Shown one piece after another: positions 39,541-48,310 of a stretch of 64,000 nt of DNA. Location: assembly GCA_025057455.1 (NCBI GenBank), contig JANWWY010000002.1, positions 28,671-92,670 of the forward strand, in the 5' to 3' direction. Position numbers and translations under genes: made by a program. Within the stretch, counting starts at the first letter, position 1; each line of letters starts with the position of its first letter. Below the pieces are notes generated by a model that was not told the DNA's origin, did no database searches, and was given only the letters and a program-made list of their open reading frames with translations. This DNA comes from Aquificaceae bacterium (GTDB lineage Bacteria; Aquificota; Aquificia; Aquificales; Aquificaceae).

Positions 39541-40631
39541 TAAGGTGGTTTTTGTTGTTTATTTTTTTCATACCTCTCTCTTGTGCGGTAAAGGAGGAGA
39601 ATGTAGGTAAATCCCAGTGGCAGTACAACTACGACCTTGGCATGTCCTCCTATTTGGCTAAAAACTACTCGGAAGCCATATCTCACTTTTTTAAAGCTTC
39701 TCAGATAGCACCCAACGAGCCAAAGGTTTGGAATGCCTTGGGACTTGTTTACATGGAAGTGAAAGAATACCAAAAATCGGAGAATGCCTTTTTAAGGGCA
39801 CTTCAGGTAAACAAGGACTATACAGAGGCTAAACTTAACCTTGGCCTTCTATACTACAGGCAAGGTGAATATGACAGGGCTATAAGGGTCTTAAGGGAAG
39901 TCCTGGAGGATGAAGCCTTCCCTCAGAAGCATATGGCCTTTTACTATCTTGGTAAGGTCTATCAGGCTTTAGGCAACAGCAAAGAGTATGTGCAAAACCT
40001 CCAAAAGGCTACCAACTACAACCCTATGTTCGTAGAAGCTCAGATGGAGCTAGCCCAGGCCTACGAGAGCGAAGGAGATTTCCAATCCGCTAAAATTGTT
40101 TACCAGACACTAATCAACAACAACATAAGTAGTCCTACTGTAGACTTAAATATGGCAAGGGTTGAGTATAGGCTGGGCAACTACGCCTCAGCAAAGGGAT
40201 ACATCAAGAGAGTTCTGGAAGACAGACAAACCACATCGCAACTAAAAGCACAAGCTTATGAACTCCTGAGCGAGGTGCTTATAGCAGAGCAAAGACTCCT
40301 AAGCGCACCAAAATCAGAAACTACTACACCCAAAAGCGTGCAAACTATTGCCCCTCAGGAAAGAACTTATAAGGAGGATTATTCCAAAAGTAATACTCAA
40401 CCACCTCTTAAGTTTTACAGAATACAGCTGGGTGCCTTCTCTTCTGTAGGTTCAGCTAAAGCATGGAAGGAAAAGCTTGAAAGGGAATTAAACTTAAAGG
40501 ATATAGTCGTGATAGAAAGTCCAGGAGTCTTTAAGGTTTACTACGGAGCCTTCACCAGCAGGGAGGATGCCATAAAAGAACTTGAAAGACTCAAAAACCT
40601 CAACCTCTACGGTTTTATAGTCTATGAATAA
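39537..40631 (+). CDS. TPR lipoprotein with C-terminal SPOR domain
   Basis: 364 aa. Lipoprotein signal MIRWFLLFIFFIPLSCA (Cys16). Several TPR repeats follow (YSEAISHFFKASQIAPNEPKVWNALGLVYMEVKEY and onward to about residue 225), then a linker and a SPOR domain (FYRIQLGAFSSVGSAKAWKEKLE). Two SPOR proteins in tandem suggest a shared cell-envelope or division role. TPRs resemble PilW/PilF but the SPOR domain is an addition. Its stop abuts the convergent hisB stop with no gap. Confidence 0.85.
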   Translation: MIRWFLLFIFFIPLSCAVKEENVGKSQWQYNYDLGMSSYLAKNYSEAISHFFKASQIAPNEPKVWNALGLVYMEVKEYQKSENAFLRALQVNKDYTEAKLNLGLLYYRQGEYDRAIRVLREVLEDEAFPQKHMAFYYLGKVYQALGNSKEYVQNLQKATNYNPMFVEAQMELAQAYESEGDFQSAKIVYQTLINNNISSPTVDLNMARVEYRLGNYASAKGYIKRVLEDRQTTSQLKAQAYELLSEVLIAEQRLLSAPKSETTTPKSVQTIAPQERTYKEDYSKSNTQPPLKFYRIQLGAFSSVGSAKAWKEKLERELNLKDIVVIESPGVFKVYYGAFTSREDAIKELERLKNLNLYGFIVYE

Positions 40632-41210
40632 TCAGAGGCTTTCCTTTGTAGATGGAAGTAAGCTACCAGATATACTAACTGCCTGTCTTAAACTTTGTGC
40701 AAAAGCCTTAAAGCAAGCCTCCGCCACATGGTGGAGTAGTTTTCCTGTAATGACTCTAATGTGGATTGTGCTCTTGCTCTCTAAAGCAAAACCCTTAAAA
40801 AACTCCCATATTAGCTCAAAGTCAAAATCCGTTATCTTTCCCCTTAGATTCATGTCTTCGTAAAAAAAGAGGGGTCTTCCCGATAGGTCTATACTTGCCA
40901 TTGCCAGGGCTTCGTCCATGGGAACTATGGCATAACCGTACCTATTTATACCCTTTTTGTCTCCCAAAGCCTGAAGAAAAGCCATACCCAATACTATTCC
41001 CACATCCTCCACTGTATGGTGATGAGAAACGTGCACATCGCCCTCTGCGTATAGCTGTATGTCAAACCTGCCGTGTCTTGCTAAAGTCTCTACCATGTGA
41101 GTTAAAAAACCTACGGGTGTTTCTACCTTATATGTGCCTTCACCATCAAGGTTCAAGGTCAAGTCTATCTTGGTCTCCCGTGTCTGACGAGTAATATGTA
41201 CCTTCCTCAT
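40632..41210 (-). CDS. hisB: imidazoleglycerol-phosphate dehydratase
   Basis: 192 aa, monofunctional HisB. ATG 41210 ([15 protein letters not shown]) matches the family start; the track's TTG is one codon earlier. Manganese-binding repeats are clear: [33 protein letters not shown] and later [17 protein letters not shown]. Sixth step of histidine synthesis. It overlaps the holA 3' end by 65 bp on the same strand. Histidine genes here are unlinked (hisD at 63006). Confidence 0.95.
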   Translation of the reverse strand: MRKVHITRQTRETKIDLTLNLDGEGTYKVETPVGFLTHMVETLARHGRFDIQLYAEGDVHVSHHHTVEDVGIVLGMAFLQALGDKKGINRYGYAIVPMDEALAMASIDLSGRPLFFYEDMNLRGKITDFDFELIWEFFKGFALESKSTIHIRVITGKLLHHVAEACFKAFAQSLRQAVSISGSLLPSTKESL

Positions 41211-42189
41211 CAAGCATGTATTCTATCACAAAGTTCCTAAGAGATTGGGCTGGGTCTTCGTAAAACACTTTCATTTTTATGTCTAAAATATGAAGTTTCC
41301 GTATCAAGAACCATAGGTCTTGTTTTGAGTTTTTTCCCAAATACTTTTTGTAGTTCATAACCTGAAAAGGGTGTTTTACGTCTACTAAAGCCAGTGACTC
41401 TTCCACGCTTTTGCCTTCCTCCACCAAGCTCTTAGCTGTATAAAGCTTAAGGGCATAGTTGGTAAACAGGCTGTGCACCTGTAGTGGATGCGTTCCAGCC
41501 CTTAAAACAGAATTTAGGGAGTTTATGGCTTTTTCATAGTCTCGCAGTAACATGCCATCCACGAAATCAAAAATGCTCATCTCTCTGTCTGCTACGAGAA
41601 GGTGCTTTATATCTTCAAGGGTTAGATGGGTTTTTCCGTAGAGTATAAGTTTCTCCGTTTCAACCTTTAAGACCATGAGGTTATAGGAGGTGGCTTCCAA
41701 CATGTAATCCAGAGCCTGTTCCTCTATGTTTATGCCAGCCTTCTGTAGCTTGTTTTTTACAGTCTCCCTTATTTTTCTTTTGTCCAATTTACCCGCAGAT
41801 ATAACATCCCCAAGCTTTGAGAGACTCAAGAAGGGTTCCTTCTGCAAATCCTTATCGCTTAGCTTTGATTCCACATAGAAGAAAATCACCTTATCTCTTA
41901 GACGAGAAAGAGCGGAAATAAAGGGTTTTACGTCTTTTATGCTCTTGAAAAGGTCCAAGGCTTTGTAAACAAACAATACGCCTCTCCTATCAAACATACT
42001 TCCTGTGAGCAGCAGTCTTTCCAAATCCGCGGGAGAGATTTCATCACCCCAAAGTATGCTTACAGAGTACTTTTCTCTGAGTTTATCTACAAGGGTTTTT
42101 ACGAGGTATTCCTCTTCACCGTGCAACAGATTAACCTGTTTGGGTTGTTCCTTTGAGAGTTTCTTTTGGTATTCTAAGATGCCTATCAC
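41146..42189 (-). CDS. holA: DNA polymerase III delta subunit
   Basis: 347 aa clamp-loader subunit. Family features: [19 protein letters not shown] at the N-terminus, [10 protein letters not shown], the helical [19 protein letters not shown], and a C-terminal helical domain with [14 protein letters not shown]. It opens the beta sliding clamp; dnaN lies in the window at 45773. It overlaps rho by 4 bp and hisB by 65 bp, so its last 20 or so residues share DNA with the hisB start. Confidence 0.88.
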   Translation of the reverse strand: MIGILEYQKKLSKEQPKQVNLLHGEEEYLVKTLVDKLREKYSVSILWGDEISPADLERLLLTGSMFDRRGVLFVYKALDLFKSIKDVKPFISALSRLRDKVIFFYVESKLSDKDLQKEPFLSLSKLGDVISAGKLDKRKIRETVKNKLQKAGINIEEQALDYMLEATSYNLMVLKVETEKLILYGKTHLTLEDIKHLLVADREMSIFDFVDGMLLRDYEKAINSLNSVLRAGTHPLQVHSLFTNYALKLYTAKSLVEEGKSVEESLALVDVKHPFQVMNYKKYLGKNSKQDLWFLIRKLHILDIKMKVFYEDPAQSLRNFVIEYMLDEEGTYYSSDTGDQDRLDLEP

Positions 42190-43472
42190 GTATGCATCGC
42201 CTTAAGGAAGTCTTTGTTGGTCTTGAACTTTTTGAGCTTGTCCAACAGAAACTCCATAGCCTCTATGGGGTCCATGGTTGCAAGGAACTTTCTGAGAACC
42301 CAGATTCTCTGAAGTTCCCAGTCTTCCAGAAGGAGTTCCTCTTTTCTTGTTCCAGACTTTTCTATGTTTATGGCTGGGAATATCCTCCTCTCCATAAGCT
42401 TCCTATCTAAATGAATCTCCATGTTGCCCGTGCCTTTAAACTCTTCATAGATAACATCGTCCATCTTAGAACCAGTCTCTATAAGGGCTGTGGCTATTAT
42501 TGTGAGAGAACCACCTTCCTCTATGTTTCTTGCAGCACCAAAGAACTTCTTGGGTCTCTGGAGGGCTGTAGCCTCTATACCACCCGTGAGCACCCTACCC
42601 GTTGGTGGTGTAACCGCGTTGGAAGCCCTCCCAAAACGCGTCATAGAGTCCAAGAGTATAACCACATCTTGTTTTAACTCTACGAGCCTTTTTGCCTTTT
42701 CTACCACAAGCTCCGCCACTTGCATGTGTCTTTCTGGTGGCTCGTCAAAAGTAGAGGCTACCACTTCCGCACCCTCTCCTACAATCCTTCTCATCTCAGT
42801 GACCTCTTCTGGCCTTTCGTCTATGAGGAGTATGATTAGGTGAACCTCCGGATGGTTTTGAATTAGAGCCTTGGCTATTTTTTGGAGCAAGACTGTTTTA
42901 CCTGCCTTTGGCGGAGCTACTATCATACCTCTTTGACCCTTACCTATGGGTGCTATAAGGCTTATTACCCTTGTGGAAAGCTCAGTAGGAGTGGTTTCAA
43001 GGTTAAACCGCTCTGTAGGATGGTAGGGGGTTAGCTTTTCAAACTGAGGTCTTGCCTTTAACACTTCTGGGTCTGGGGGAAGTCCATTTACAGATTCTAT
43101 CTTTATAAGTGCCTGATACTTCTCCTTCTCCTGAGGAGGTCTTGCAAAACCTATTATGTTATCCCCAGTTCTTAGACCAAACTTCTTTATCTGAGAGGGT
43201 GCCACATACACATCGGTATAGCTGGGCATGTAGTTGTTATCGGGACTCCTTACAAAGCCATAACCTTCTGGTAAAATTTCCAACACGCCTTTTACAAAGT
43301 TAAGACCTTCTTCCTTTGCCTGAGCTGTAAGTATCTTTTCTATTAGTTCCTCTTTCCTAAGACCTGTCACCCTTGATAGTTCAAGGTCTCTTCCTATCTT
43401 CTGAAGCTCTTGAAGAGAAAGCTTTTTTAGTTCTTCAAGGGTGTAAACCTTTTTTTCTTGCACTTGCTCCAT
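42186..43472 (-). CDS. rho: transcription termination factor Rho
   Basis: 428 aa RNA-dependent ATPase. N-terminal SAP-like domain ([23 protein letters not shown]), OB-fold RNA-binding domain with [15 protein letters not shown], Walker [15 protein letters not shown], Walker [16 protein letters not shown], and the Q/R-loop region [21 protein letters not shown]. Since convergent genes here overlap and almost no hairpin terminators were seen, Rho may carry much of the termination; this is inference. Confidence 0.97.
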   Translation of the reverse strand: MEQVQEKKVYTLEELKKLSLQELQKIGRDLELSRVTGLRKEELIEKILTAQAKEEGLNFVKGVLEILPEGYGFVRSPDNNYMPSYTDVYVAPSQIKKFGLRTGDNIIGFARPPQEKEKYQALIKIESVNGLPPDPEVLKARPQFEKLTPYHPTERFNLETTPTELSTRVISLIAPIGKGQRGMIVAPPKAGKTVLLQKIAKALIQNHPEVHLIILLIDERPEEVTEMRRIVGEGAEVVASTFDEPPERHMQVAELVVEKAKRLVELKQDVVILLDSMTRFGRASNAVTPPTGRVLTGGIEATALQRPKKFFGAARNIEEGGSLTIIATALIETGSKMDDVIYEEFKGTGNMEIHLDRKLMERRIFPAINIEKSGTRKEELLLEDWELQRIWVLRKFLATMDPIEAMEFLLDKLKKFKTNKDFLKAMHT

Positions 43473-43491
43473 TATTTGATAACCTCCTCAT

Positions 43492-44844
43492 CTATTTTCC
43501 TATGCAGAACTTTGAGAATATACTTTCAAGAACATCCTCTGTGCTAACAAATCCTACAATTTCTTCCAAGTAGCTAAGTGCTTCCCTCAAGTCAAGCATA
43601 AGTATTTCTGGAAATATGTCTTCTGTCTCAAGCCTGCTTATTAAAGATTTTAGCACTCCCTGAGATTTTTTCAAGAGGTTTTCATGCCTGACTGAGATAT
43701 ACACTTGCAGGCTGTCTAAGGCGTGTATGCCAAGCCTTTCTAAAAGTGTTCTTTTGAGCAGGTTTATACCCTCTCCTGTGAGGGCACTGACGCTTATGGC
43801 GTTTGGAAATGTTTCAATCACTTCACGTCTTTGAGCTTTGTCCTTTTTGTTTATGACGACGATGTGCTCCAGAGGCTTTACCATTTGAAATATGTGGAGG
43901 TCTTCTTCCTCTAAAGGTGAGCTTCCGTCTACCACAAATATAACCATGTGAGCGCTTTTAAGCTTTTCTAAGCTCCTTTCCACCCCTATTTTTTCCACTG
44001 GGTCTTCTGTGTGTCTTATACCTGCGGTGTCTATGAGGTTTATGGGTATGCCTTCGAGGGTAAAACTCTCCTGCAGGTAGTCCCTCGTTGTGCCTGGTAC
44101 ATCTGTTACGATTGCCCTCTCAATTCCGAGCAGAGCGTTAAAAAGAGAGGACTTACCCACATTTGGCTTGCCTACGAGGGCAAGGTTTATACCCCTTCTC
44201 AAAAACTCACCCGTCTTAACCGTAGTTAGCAGTACTTCAATGCTCTGGTTTAAACTCTTCAGCTGGCTTATGAGCTGTTGCTTGCTTAGTGTGGGAATGT
44301 CCTCTTCAGAAAACTCTATATCCGCCTCCACGTAAGTTAACACCTCAAGAAGTTTTTCCCTTAGGGTGTTAATGTAGGAAGAAAGTTCACCCTGGAGCTG
44401 TCTCTGAGCAGCCTTTATAGCCCTTTCAGACTTGGAACCTATGAGGTCTGCTACCGCCTCTGCCTGCAAAAGGTCCATCTTTCCATTTAAGAAGGCTCTC
44501 TTGGTGAATTCACCGGGCTCCGCAAGCCTTATGCCCCTTGATAAAAATAGCTGGAGTGCTTTTCTGAGAATGAGAGGGTTTCCGTGGAGGAAAAGCTCTA
44601 CCATGTCCTCGCCCGTGTAGCTTTTGGGTGAAGGATAGTATATGAGGATGCCTTCGTCCAATATCTGACCGTCTTCTTCCCTTAGCTTTACAAAGTGGGC
44701 ATACCTGGGTTTTGGATTTCCCTTTATTGAGAGTAAGTCCATTACCCTCTGTAGCACACCAAGCCCGGACATTCTTACAACGCCTATGGCGCTCTCCCCA
44801 AGTGGCGTGGCTATGGCTACTATGGGCTCTCTCTGCTTTACCAT
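43492..44844 (-). CDS. mnmE: tRNA uridine-5-carboxymethylaminomethyl modification GTPase MnmE
   Basis: 450 aa from MVKQREPIVAIATP at 44844; the track's extra residues overlap the upstream gene. It has a formyl-THF-binding N-domain, a G domain with P-loop LVGKPNVGKSSLFNALLG, DTAGIRHT and NKKD, and ends in the diagnostic FCIGK. It acts with MnmG on wobble uridines. Confidence 0.97.
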   Translation of the reverse strand: MVKQREPIVAIATPLGESAIGVVRMSGLGVLQRVMDLLSIKGNPKPRYAHFVKLREEDGQILDEGILIYYPSPKSYTGEDMVELFLHGNPLILRKALQLFLSRGIRLAEPGEFTKRAFLNGKMDLLQAEAVADLIGSKSERAIKAAQRQLQGELSSYINTLREKLLEVLTYVEADIEFSEEDIPTLSKQQLISQLKSLNQSIEVLLTTVKTGEFLRRGINLALVGKPNVGKSSLFNALLGIERAIVTDVPGTTRDYLQESFTLEGIPINLIDTAGIRHTEDPVEKIGVERSLEKLKSAHMVIFVVDGSSPLEEEDLHIFQMVKPLEHIVVINKKDKAQRREVIETFPNAISVSALTGEGINLLKRTLLERLGIHALDSLQVYISVRHENLLKKSQGVLKSLISRLETEDIFPEILMLDLREALSYLEEIVGFVSTEDVLESIFSKFCIGK

Positions 44845-44845
44845 C

Positions 44846-45745
44846 TTAGTCCAAGACAAGCATAAGGTCCTGAGCAAGTTCAAGGGCTTTTTTAAATTCC
44901 GCAGGATAAATCCTCCTGCTCAGCTCTGGGTAGTCAAAAGCCTTGTAGTAGGGCGTATACTGGTCCATGAGGTTAACAGCCATTTGTGAGGATATGGCTC
45001 TTATGTCCTCCAGCACCCTTTCCGTGTTAGCAATGCCATTAGGGAGTATTAGATGTCTTATCAAAACACCCCTTACCGCTACACCTTCTTCGTTTAACTG
45101 AAGGTCTCCTACTTGCCTGTGCATCTCTCTTATGGCTTGTAGTGCCTTTTCATAATAAGCTTTTACCTTTGAGTATTTTTTGCCCGTCTGGCTATCGCCG
45201 TATTTAAAATCAGCCAAGTATATATCCACTATGCCCTCGAGAAGTCTTAGAGTCTCAACACTATCGTAGGAGGAGGTGTTGTAAACTATGGGCAGGCGTA
45301 ATCCTCTATTTACCGCTATGTAAAGAGCCTCCAGAATTTGAGGCACCACATGGGAAGGACTGACTAAGTTTATGTTATGACAGCCGAGCCTTTGAAGCCA
45401 TATAAAGACTTCTGCCAGCTCCTCTGGCTTTAGCCTTTGACCCTCACCCATGTGGCTTATGGTATAGTTTTGACAGTAGACACATCTCATGTTGCAGTAT
45501 GAGAAGAATACAGTGCCTGAGCCTCTTTTTCCCCTTATAGGCTTTTCTTCACCTCTGTGGGGAAAGTAGTCTGCAACAACGGCATACCTTCCAGTTTTGC
45601 AGTAACCAGTCTTGTCCTCGAGCCTGTTTACACCGCACTGGTGAGGGCATACACTGCACTCTCTCAACATATCCATAGCTCTTTGAATACGACTTTGCCA
45701 ATCTTCTTCCCGAAGATTCAGGTAGGATGGATACATTTCTTTCAT
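44846..45745 (-). CDS. radical SAM protein, PflA/AmrS-like
   Basis: 299 aa. An N-terminal cysteine cluster (CSVCPHQCGVN, CKTGRYAVV) precedes the radical SAM motif in YCNMRCVYCQNYTISH (CxxxCxxC). It resembles the group of uncharacterised pyruvate formate-lyase activase homologues related to AmrS. It is not next to a glycyl radical enzyme. It diverges from dnaN across 27 bp; a CATACT -10 candidate lies 5 bp before its ATG. Substrate unknown. Confidence 0.8.
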   Translation of the reverse strand: MKEMYPSYLNLREEDWQSRIQRAMDMLRECSVCPHQCGVNRLEDKTGYCKTGRYAVVADYFPHRGEEKPIRGKRGSGTVFFSYCNMRCVYCQNYTISHMGEGQRLKPEELAEVFIWLQRLGCHNINLVSPSHVVPQILEALYIAVNRGLRLPIVYNTSSYDSVETLRLLEGIVDIYLADFKYGDSQTGKKYSKVKAYYEKALQAIREMHRQVGDLQLNEEGVAVRGVLIRHLILPNGIANTERVLEDIRAISSQMAVNLMDQYTPYYKAFDYPELSRRIYPAEFKKALELAQDLMLVLD

Positions 45746-45759
45746 ACCCTAGTATGGTT

Positions 45760-45765
45760 TATAAT
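45760..45765 (+). promoter_or_regulatory. -10 element of dnaN, near-leaderless
   Basis: TATAAT seven bases before the dnaN ATG (TATAATATAAGCCATG). The whole divergent gap to the radical SAM gene is 27 bp, so both promoters share it. No DnaA-box cluster is present here. Confidence 0.6.
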
Positions 45766-45772
45766 ATAAGCC

Positions 45773-46858
45773 ATGAAGCTTAAAATAGATAGGGAGGAGT
45801 TCCTTTCCGCTCTTCAAAAGGCAAAAAATGCCACGGAAAAAAAATCAGCCCTGCCCATACTCAATAACTTTCTACTTGAGGTTGAAGGAGGTAGGCTCCA
45901 ACTCAGGGCTACAGACCTGGAGAACTTTCTCTCTCTTGACCTACCAGCACAGGTAGAAGAGGAAGGAAAGGTAGCCACCAATGCGGATAAGCTGACAAAC
46001 ATCGTAAAAAGCCTACCTTCCGCCACCGTTTCCCTTGAGTGGAAAGAGGATAAGCTTGTAGTTAGCGGAGGCAGGAGCACCTTCAAGCTTTCCACTATAG
46101 ACCCCGAAGATTTCCCAGAGTTTCCACAGCCTTCAACATCCGCCCATTTTCCAGCCCTTGACCTACTAAAGGCTATAGACAAAGTGGAGTATGCCATATC
46201 AAAGGACGATGCTCGCTATGCCCTTCAGGGTCTTTACGTGCACGAGGTGGACGGCAAAACTCATTTTGTGGGGTCTGACGGTCATAGGCTTGCACTCTTT
46301 TGGAAAAGGGGCAACTTCCCGATGGAACTCCTTGTGCCGAGAAAAAGCCTTAGGGTTATACAGGGTTTGCTAAAGGACTATTTTGGTCAGGTTCACTGCG
46401 GTAAGGACGAGTCCTTTGCCCATCTTACGGGTGAAGATTGGAGGCTTGCCATTAGGCTACTGGAGGGTGAATACCCAGATTACATGTCCGTGATACCTAC
46501 AAGCTTCAACTACGATATCCTCGTGCAAAGAGACTCCCTCCTTGAAAGCCTTAAGAGGCTATCAGCCATCGCAGAATCCTCTGCCTTTCCTGTAAAAATC
46601 ACTTTCTCTGAAAACATGGCAATCCTTGAAATCTCTGACCCAGAGTACGGTGAAGGAAGGGATGAGCTTGATGTAGACTACAACGGTGAAGCTCTTGAGG
46701 TAGGTTTTAACGGCAGGTATCTTATAGAAGCCCTGGACAGCTTTGATGTGGACACAATTTGGATGAAGGTGGTTGACCCTGACAGTCCAGTAGTCTTAGA
46801 ATCCAACGACGAGGAGAAGGACCCATACCTTTGCGTGGTTATGCCAATGAGGCTCTAA
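45773..46858 (+). CDS. dnaN: DNA polymerase III beta subunit (sliding clamp)
   Basis: 361 aa, three clamp domains. Recognisable family segments: MKLKIDREEFLSALQKAKNATEKKSALPILNNFLLE at the start, LRATDLENFL, ALQGLYVHEVDGKTHFVGSDGHRLAL in the second domain, and the C-terminal CVVMPMRL that closes clamps. It stands alone, not next to dnaA or recF. It overlaps the convergent gcvPB tail by 20 bp. Confidence 0.97.
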   Translation: MKLKIDREEFLSALQKAKNATEKKSALPILNNFLLEVEGGRLQLRATDLENFLSLDLPAQVEEEGKVATNADKLTNIVKSLPSATVSLEWKEDKLVVSGGRSTFKLSTIDPEDFPEFPQPSTSAHFPALDLLKAIDKVEYAISKDDARYALQGLYVHEVDGKTHFVGSDGHRLALFWKRGNFPMELLVPRKSLRVIQGLLKDYFGQVHCGKDESFAHLTGEDWRLAIRLLEGEYPDYMSVIPTSFNYDILVQRDSLLESLKRLSAIAESSAFPVKITFSENMAILEISDPEYGEGRDELDVDYNGEALEVGFNGRYLIEALDSFDVDTIWMKVVDPDSPVVLESNDEEKDPYLCVVMPMRL

Positions 46859-48275
46859 GCACAGGCTTTCTGTTTGCTTCCGCCTCCTTTATCCTTTTCA
46901 CTGGTGTCTTTGATGGTGCAAGCTTTATAGACTGTGGGTCCTTTTGAGCAAGTTCCGCAATTTCACTCAAAGCCTGTGCAAACCTCTCTAAAGTTTTGGG
47001 GCTTTCTGTTTCTGTGGGTTCTATCATAAGAGCTTCTTTGACGGTGAGAGGGAAGTATACGGTGGGGGCATAAAAACCCCTGTCCAAAAGAGCCTTTGCC
47101 ACATCCATAGCAGTTATTTCATGCTTGAGAAGGTTCTGCGCAGACAGGACAAATTCATGCATGCGTGGCACATGCTCGTAAGGGTCAAGAAACACACCTT
47201 TCAGAAGACCTTTGAGGTAGTTGGCGTTAAGCACTGCATGCTGTGCAACTTTTTTTAGGTCAGAACCGTAGGAGAGAATATAAGCCAGAGCCCTTATAAT
47301 AACTGATACATGTCCGTAGAAGGTAAGAAGTTTCCCCACGCTTTTGGGTCTGTTCCAATTGAGCCTGTATTGACCATCCTCAAAAACCACAACTGGAACT
47401 GGTAGGTAAGGTTCCAGCTTGTCCGACACACCGACCGCACCCCCGCCTGGACCTCCACCACCGTGGGGCGTAGAAAAGGTTTTATGTAAGTTAAAGTGCA
47501 TAACATCCACACCCCAATCACCTGGCTTAGTCAAGCCAACCAAAGCATTCATGTTGGCACCATCCATGTAGAGGAGCGCATCCCTTCTGTGAAGAGCCTC
47601 AGCTATATCTCTTATTCTTCTTTCAAAAATCCCTAAGGTGTTAGGATTGGTTATCATAAAGCAGGCTACATCATCGGTGAGTTTTTTCTCAAAATCCTCC
47701 CAGTCAAGCTCTCCTTTCTGGTCGCTTCTGACGGTAATTACCTCAAAACCACAAAGACTGGCAGTGGCTGGGTTTGTGCCATGAGACGTATCAGGGACCA
47801 AAACCTTCCTTTTGTGGAGGTTCTCCCTGTCCTTGTGATAGGCAAGTATCATCAAAAGACCAAGCAACTCACCATGTGCTCCGGCAGCAGGTTGAAGAGA
47901 TACGGCCTTAAACCCCCCTACTTCTTTTAAAAGCTCCTGCAGTTGGTAAATCAACCTAAGAGTTCCCTGTGCATACTGGTCTGGTGTCATTGGATGGAGG
48001 TTTTTGAAGCCTTCAATGTCTGCAAGTTCTTCGTTTATCCTGGGATTGTATTTCATGGTGCAGGAACCCAAGGGCACCATGGTGGTATCTATGGCGTAGT
48101 TTAGTTGTGAAAGCCTGGTGTAATGTCTAACCACATCAAGCTGGGATAATTCTGGAAATTTCAGGTCTTCACGGAAGTATTCACCCAGATAGGCTTGAGG
48201 GTCTATTCTTTCCACATCCAACTGGGGCAGGTTGTAGCCCCTTCTGCCCTTTGAGGAAAGTTCAAAAATAAGCAT
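46839..48275 (-). CDS. gcvPB: glycine dehydrogenase (decarboxylating) subunit 2
   Basis: 478 aa PLP enzyme of the glycine cleavage system, split-subunit type. The PLP lysine lies in VDVMHFNLHKTFSTPHGGGGPG; other family segments are MKYNPRINEELA, LQPAAGAHGELLG and DTSHGTNPATASLCG. The partner GcvPA, GcvT and GcvH are elsewhere. On the minus strand TATAAT (48282-48287) precedes its ATG by six bases. Confidence 0.96.
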   Translation of the reverse strand: MLIFELSSKGRRGYNLPQLDVERIDPQAYLGEYFREDLKFPELSQLDVVRHYTRLSQLNYAIDTTMVPLGSCTMKYNPRINEELADIEGFKNLHPMTPDQYAQGTLRLIYQLQELLKEVGGFKAVSLQPAAGAHGELLGLLMILAYHKDRENLHKRKVLVPDTSHGTNPATASLCGFEVITVRSDQKGELDWEDFEKKLTDDVACFMITNPNTLGIFERRIRDIAEALHRRDALLYMDGANMNALVGLTKPGDWGVDVMHFNLHKTFSTPHGGGGPGGGAVGVSDKLEPYLPVPVVVFEDGQYRLNWNRPKSVGKLLTFYGHVSVIIRALAYILSYGSDLKKVAQHAVLNANYLKGLLKGVFLDPYEHVPRMHEFVLSAQNLLKHEITAMDVAKALLDRGFYAPTVYFPLTVKEALMIEPTETESPKTLERFAQALSEIAELAQKDPQSIKLAPSKTPVKRIKEAEANRKPVLRASLA

Positions 48276-48310
48276 TCTAAAATTATAGGCACAGTTTATA
48301 TTTTTTTACC
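48276..48310. promoter_or_regulatory. 35 bp divergent promoter gap gcvPB/resB
   Basis: Contains a minus-strand TATAAT at 48282-48287 for gcvPB (6 bp to the ATG) and a plus-strand TATATT at 48297-48302 for resB (8 bp to the ATG). No ribosome binding site is visible for either gene. Both transcripts would be leaderless or nearly so. Confidence 0.5.

Noticed and set aside
45746-45772. Replication origin next to dnaN
   Set aside because: The gap is only 27 bp, has no DnaA-box cluster and no dnaA nearby.
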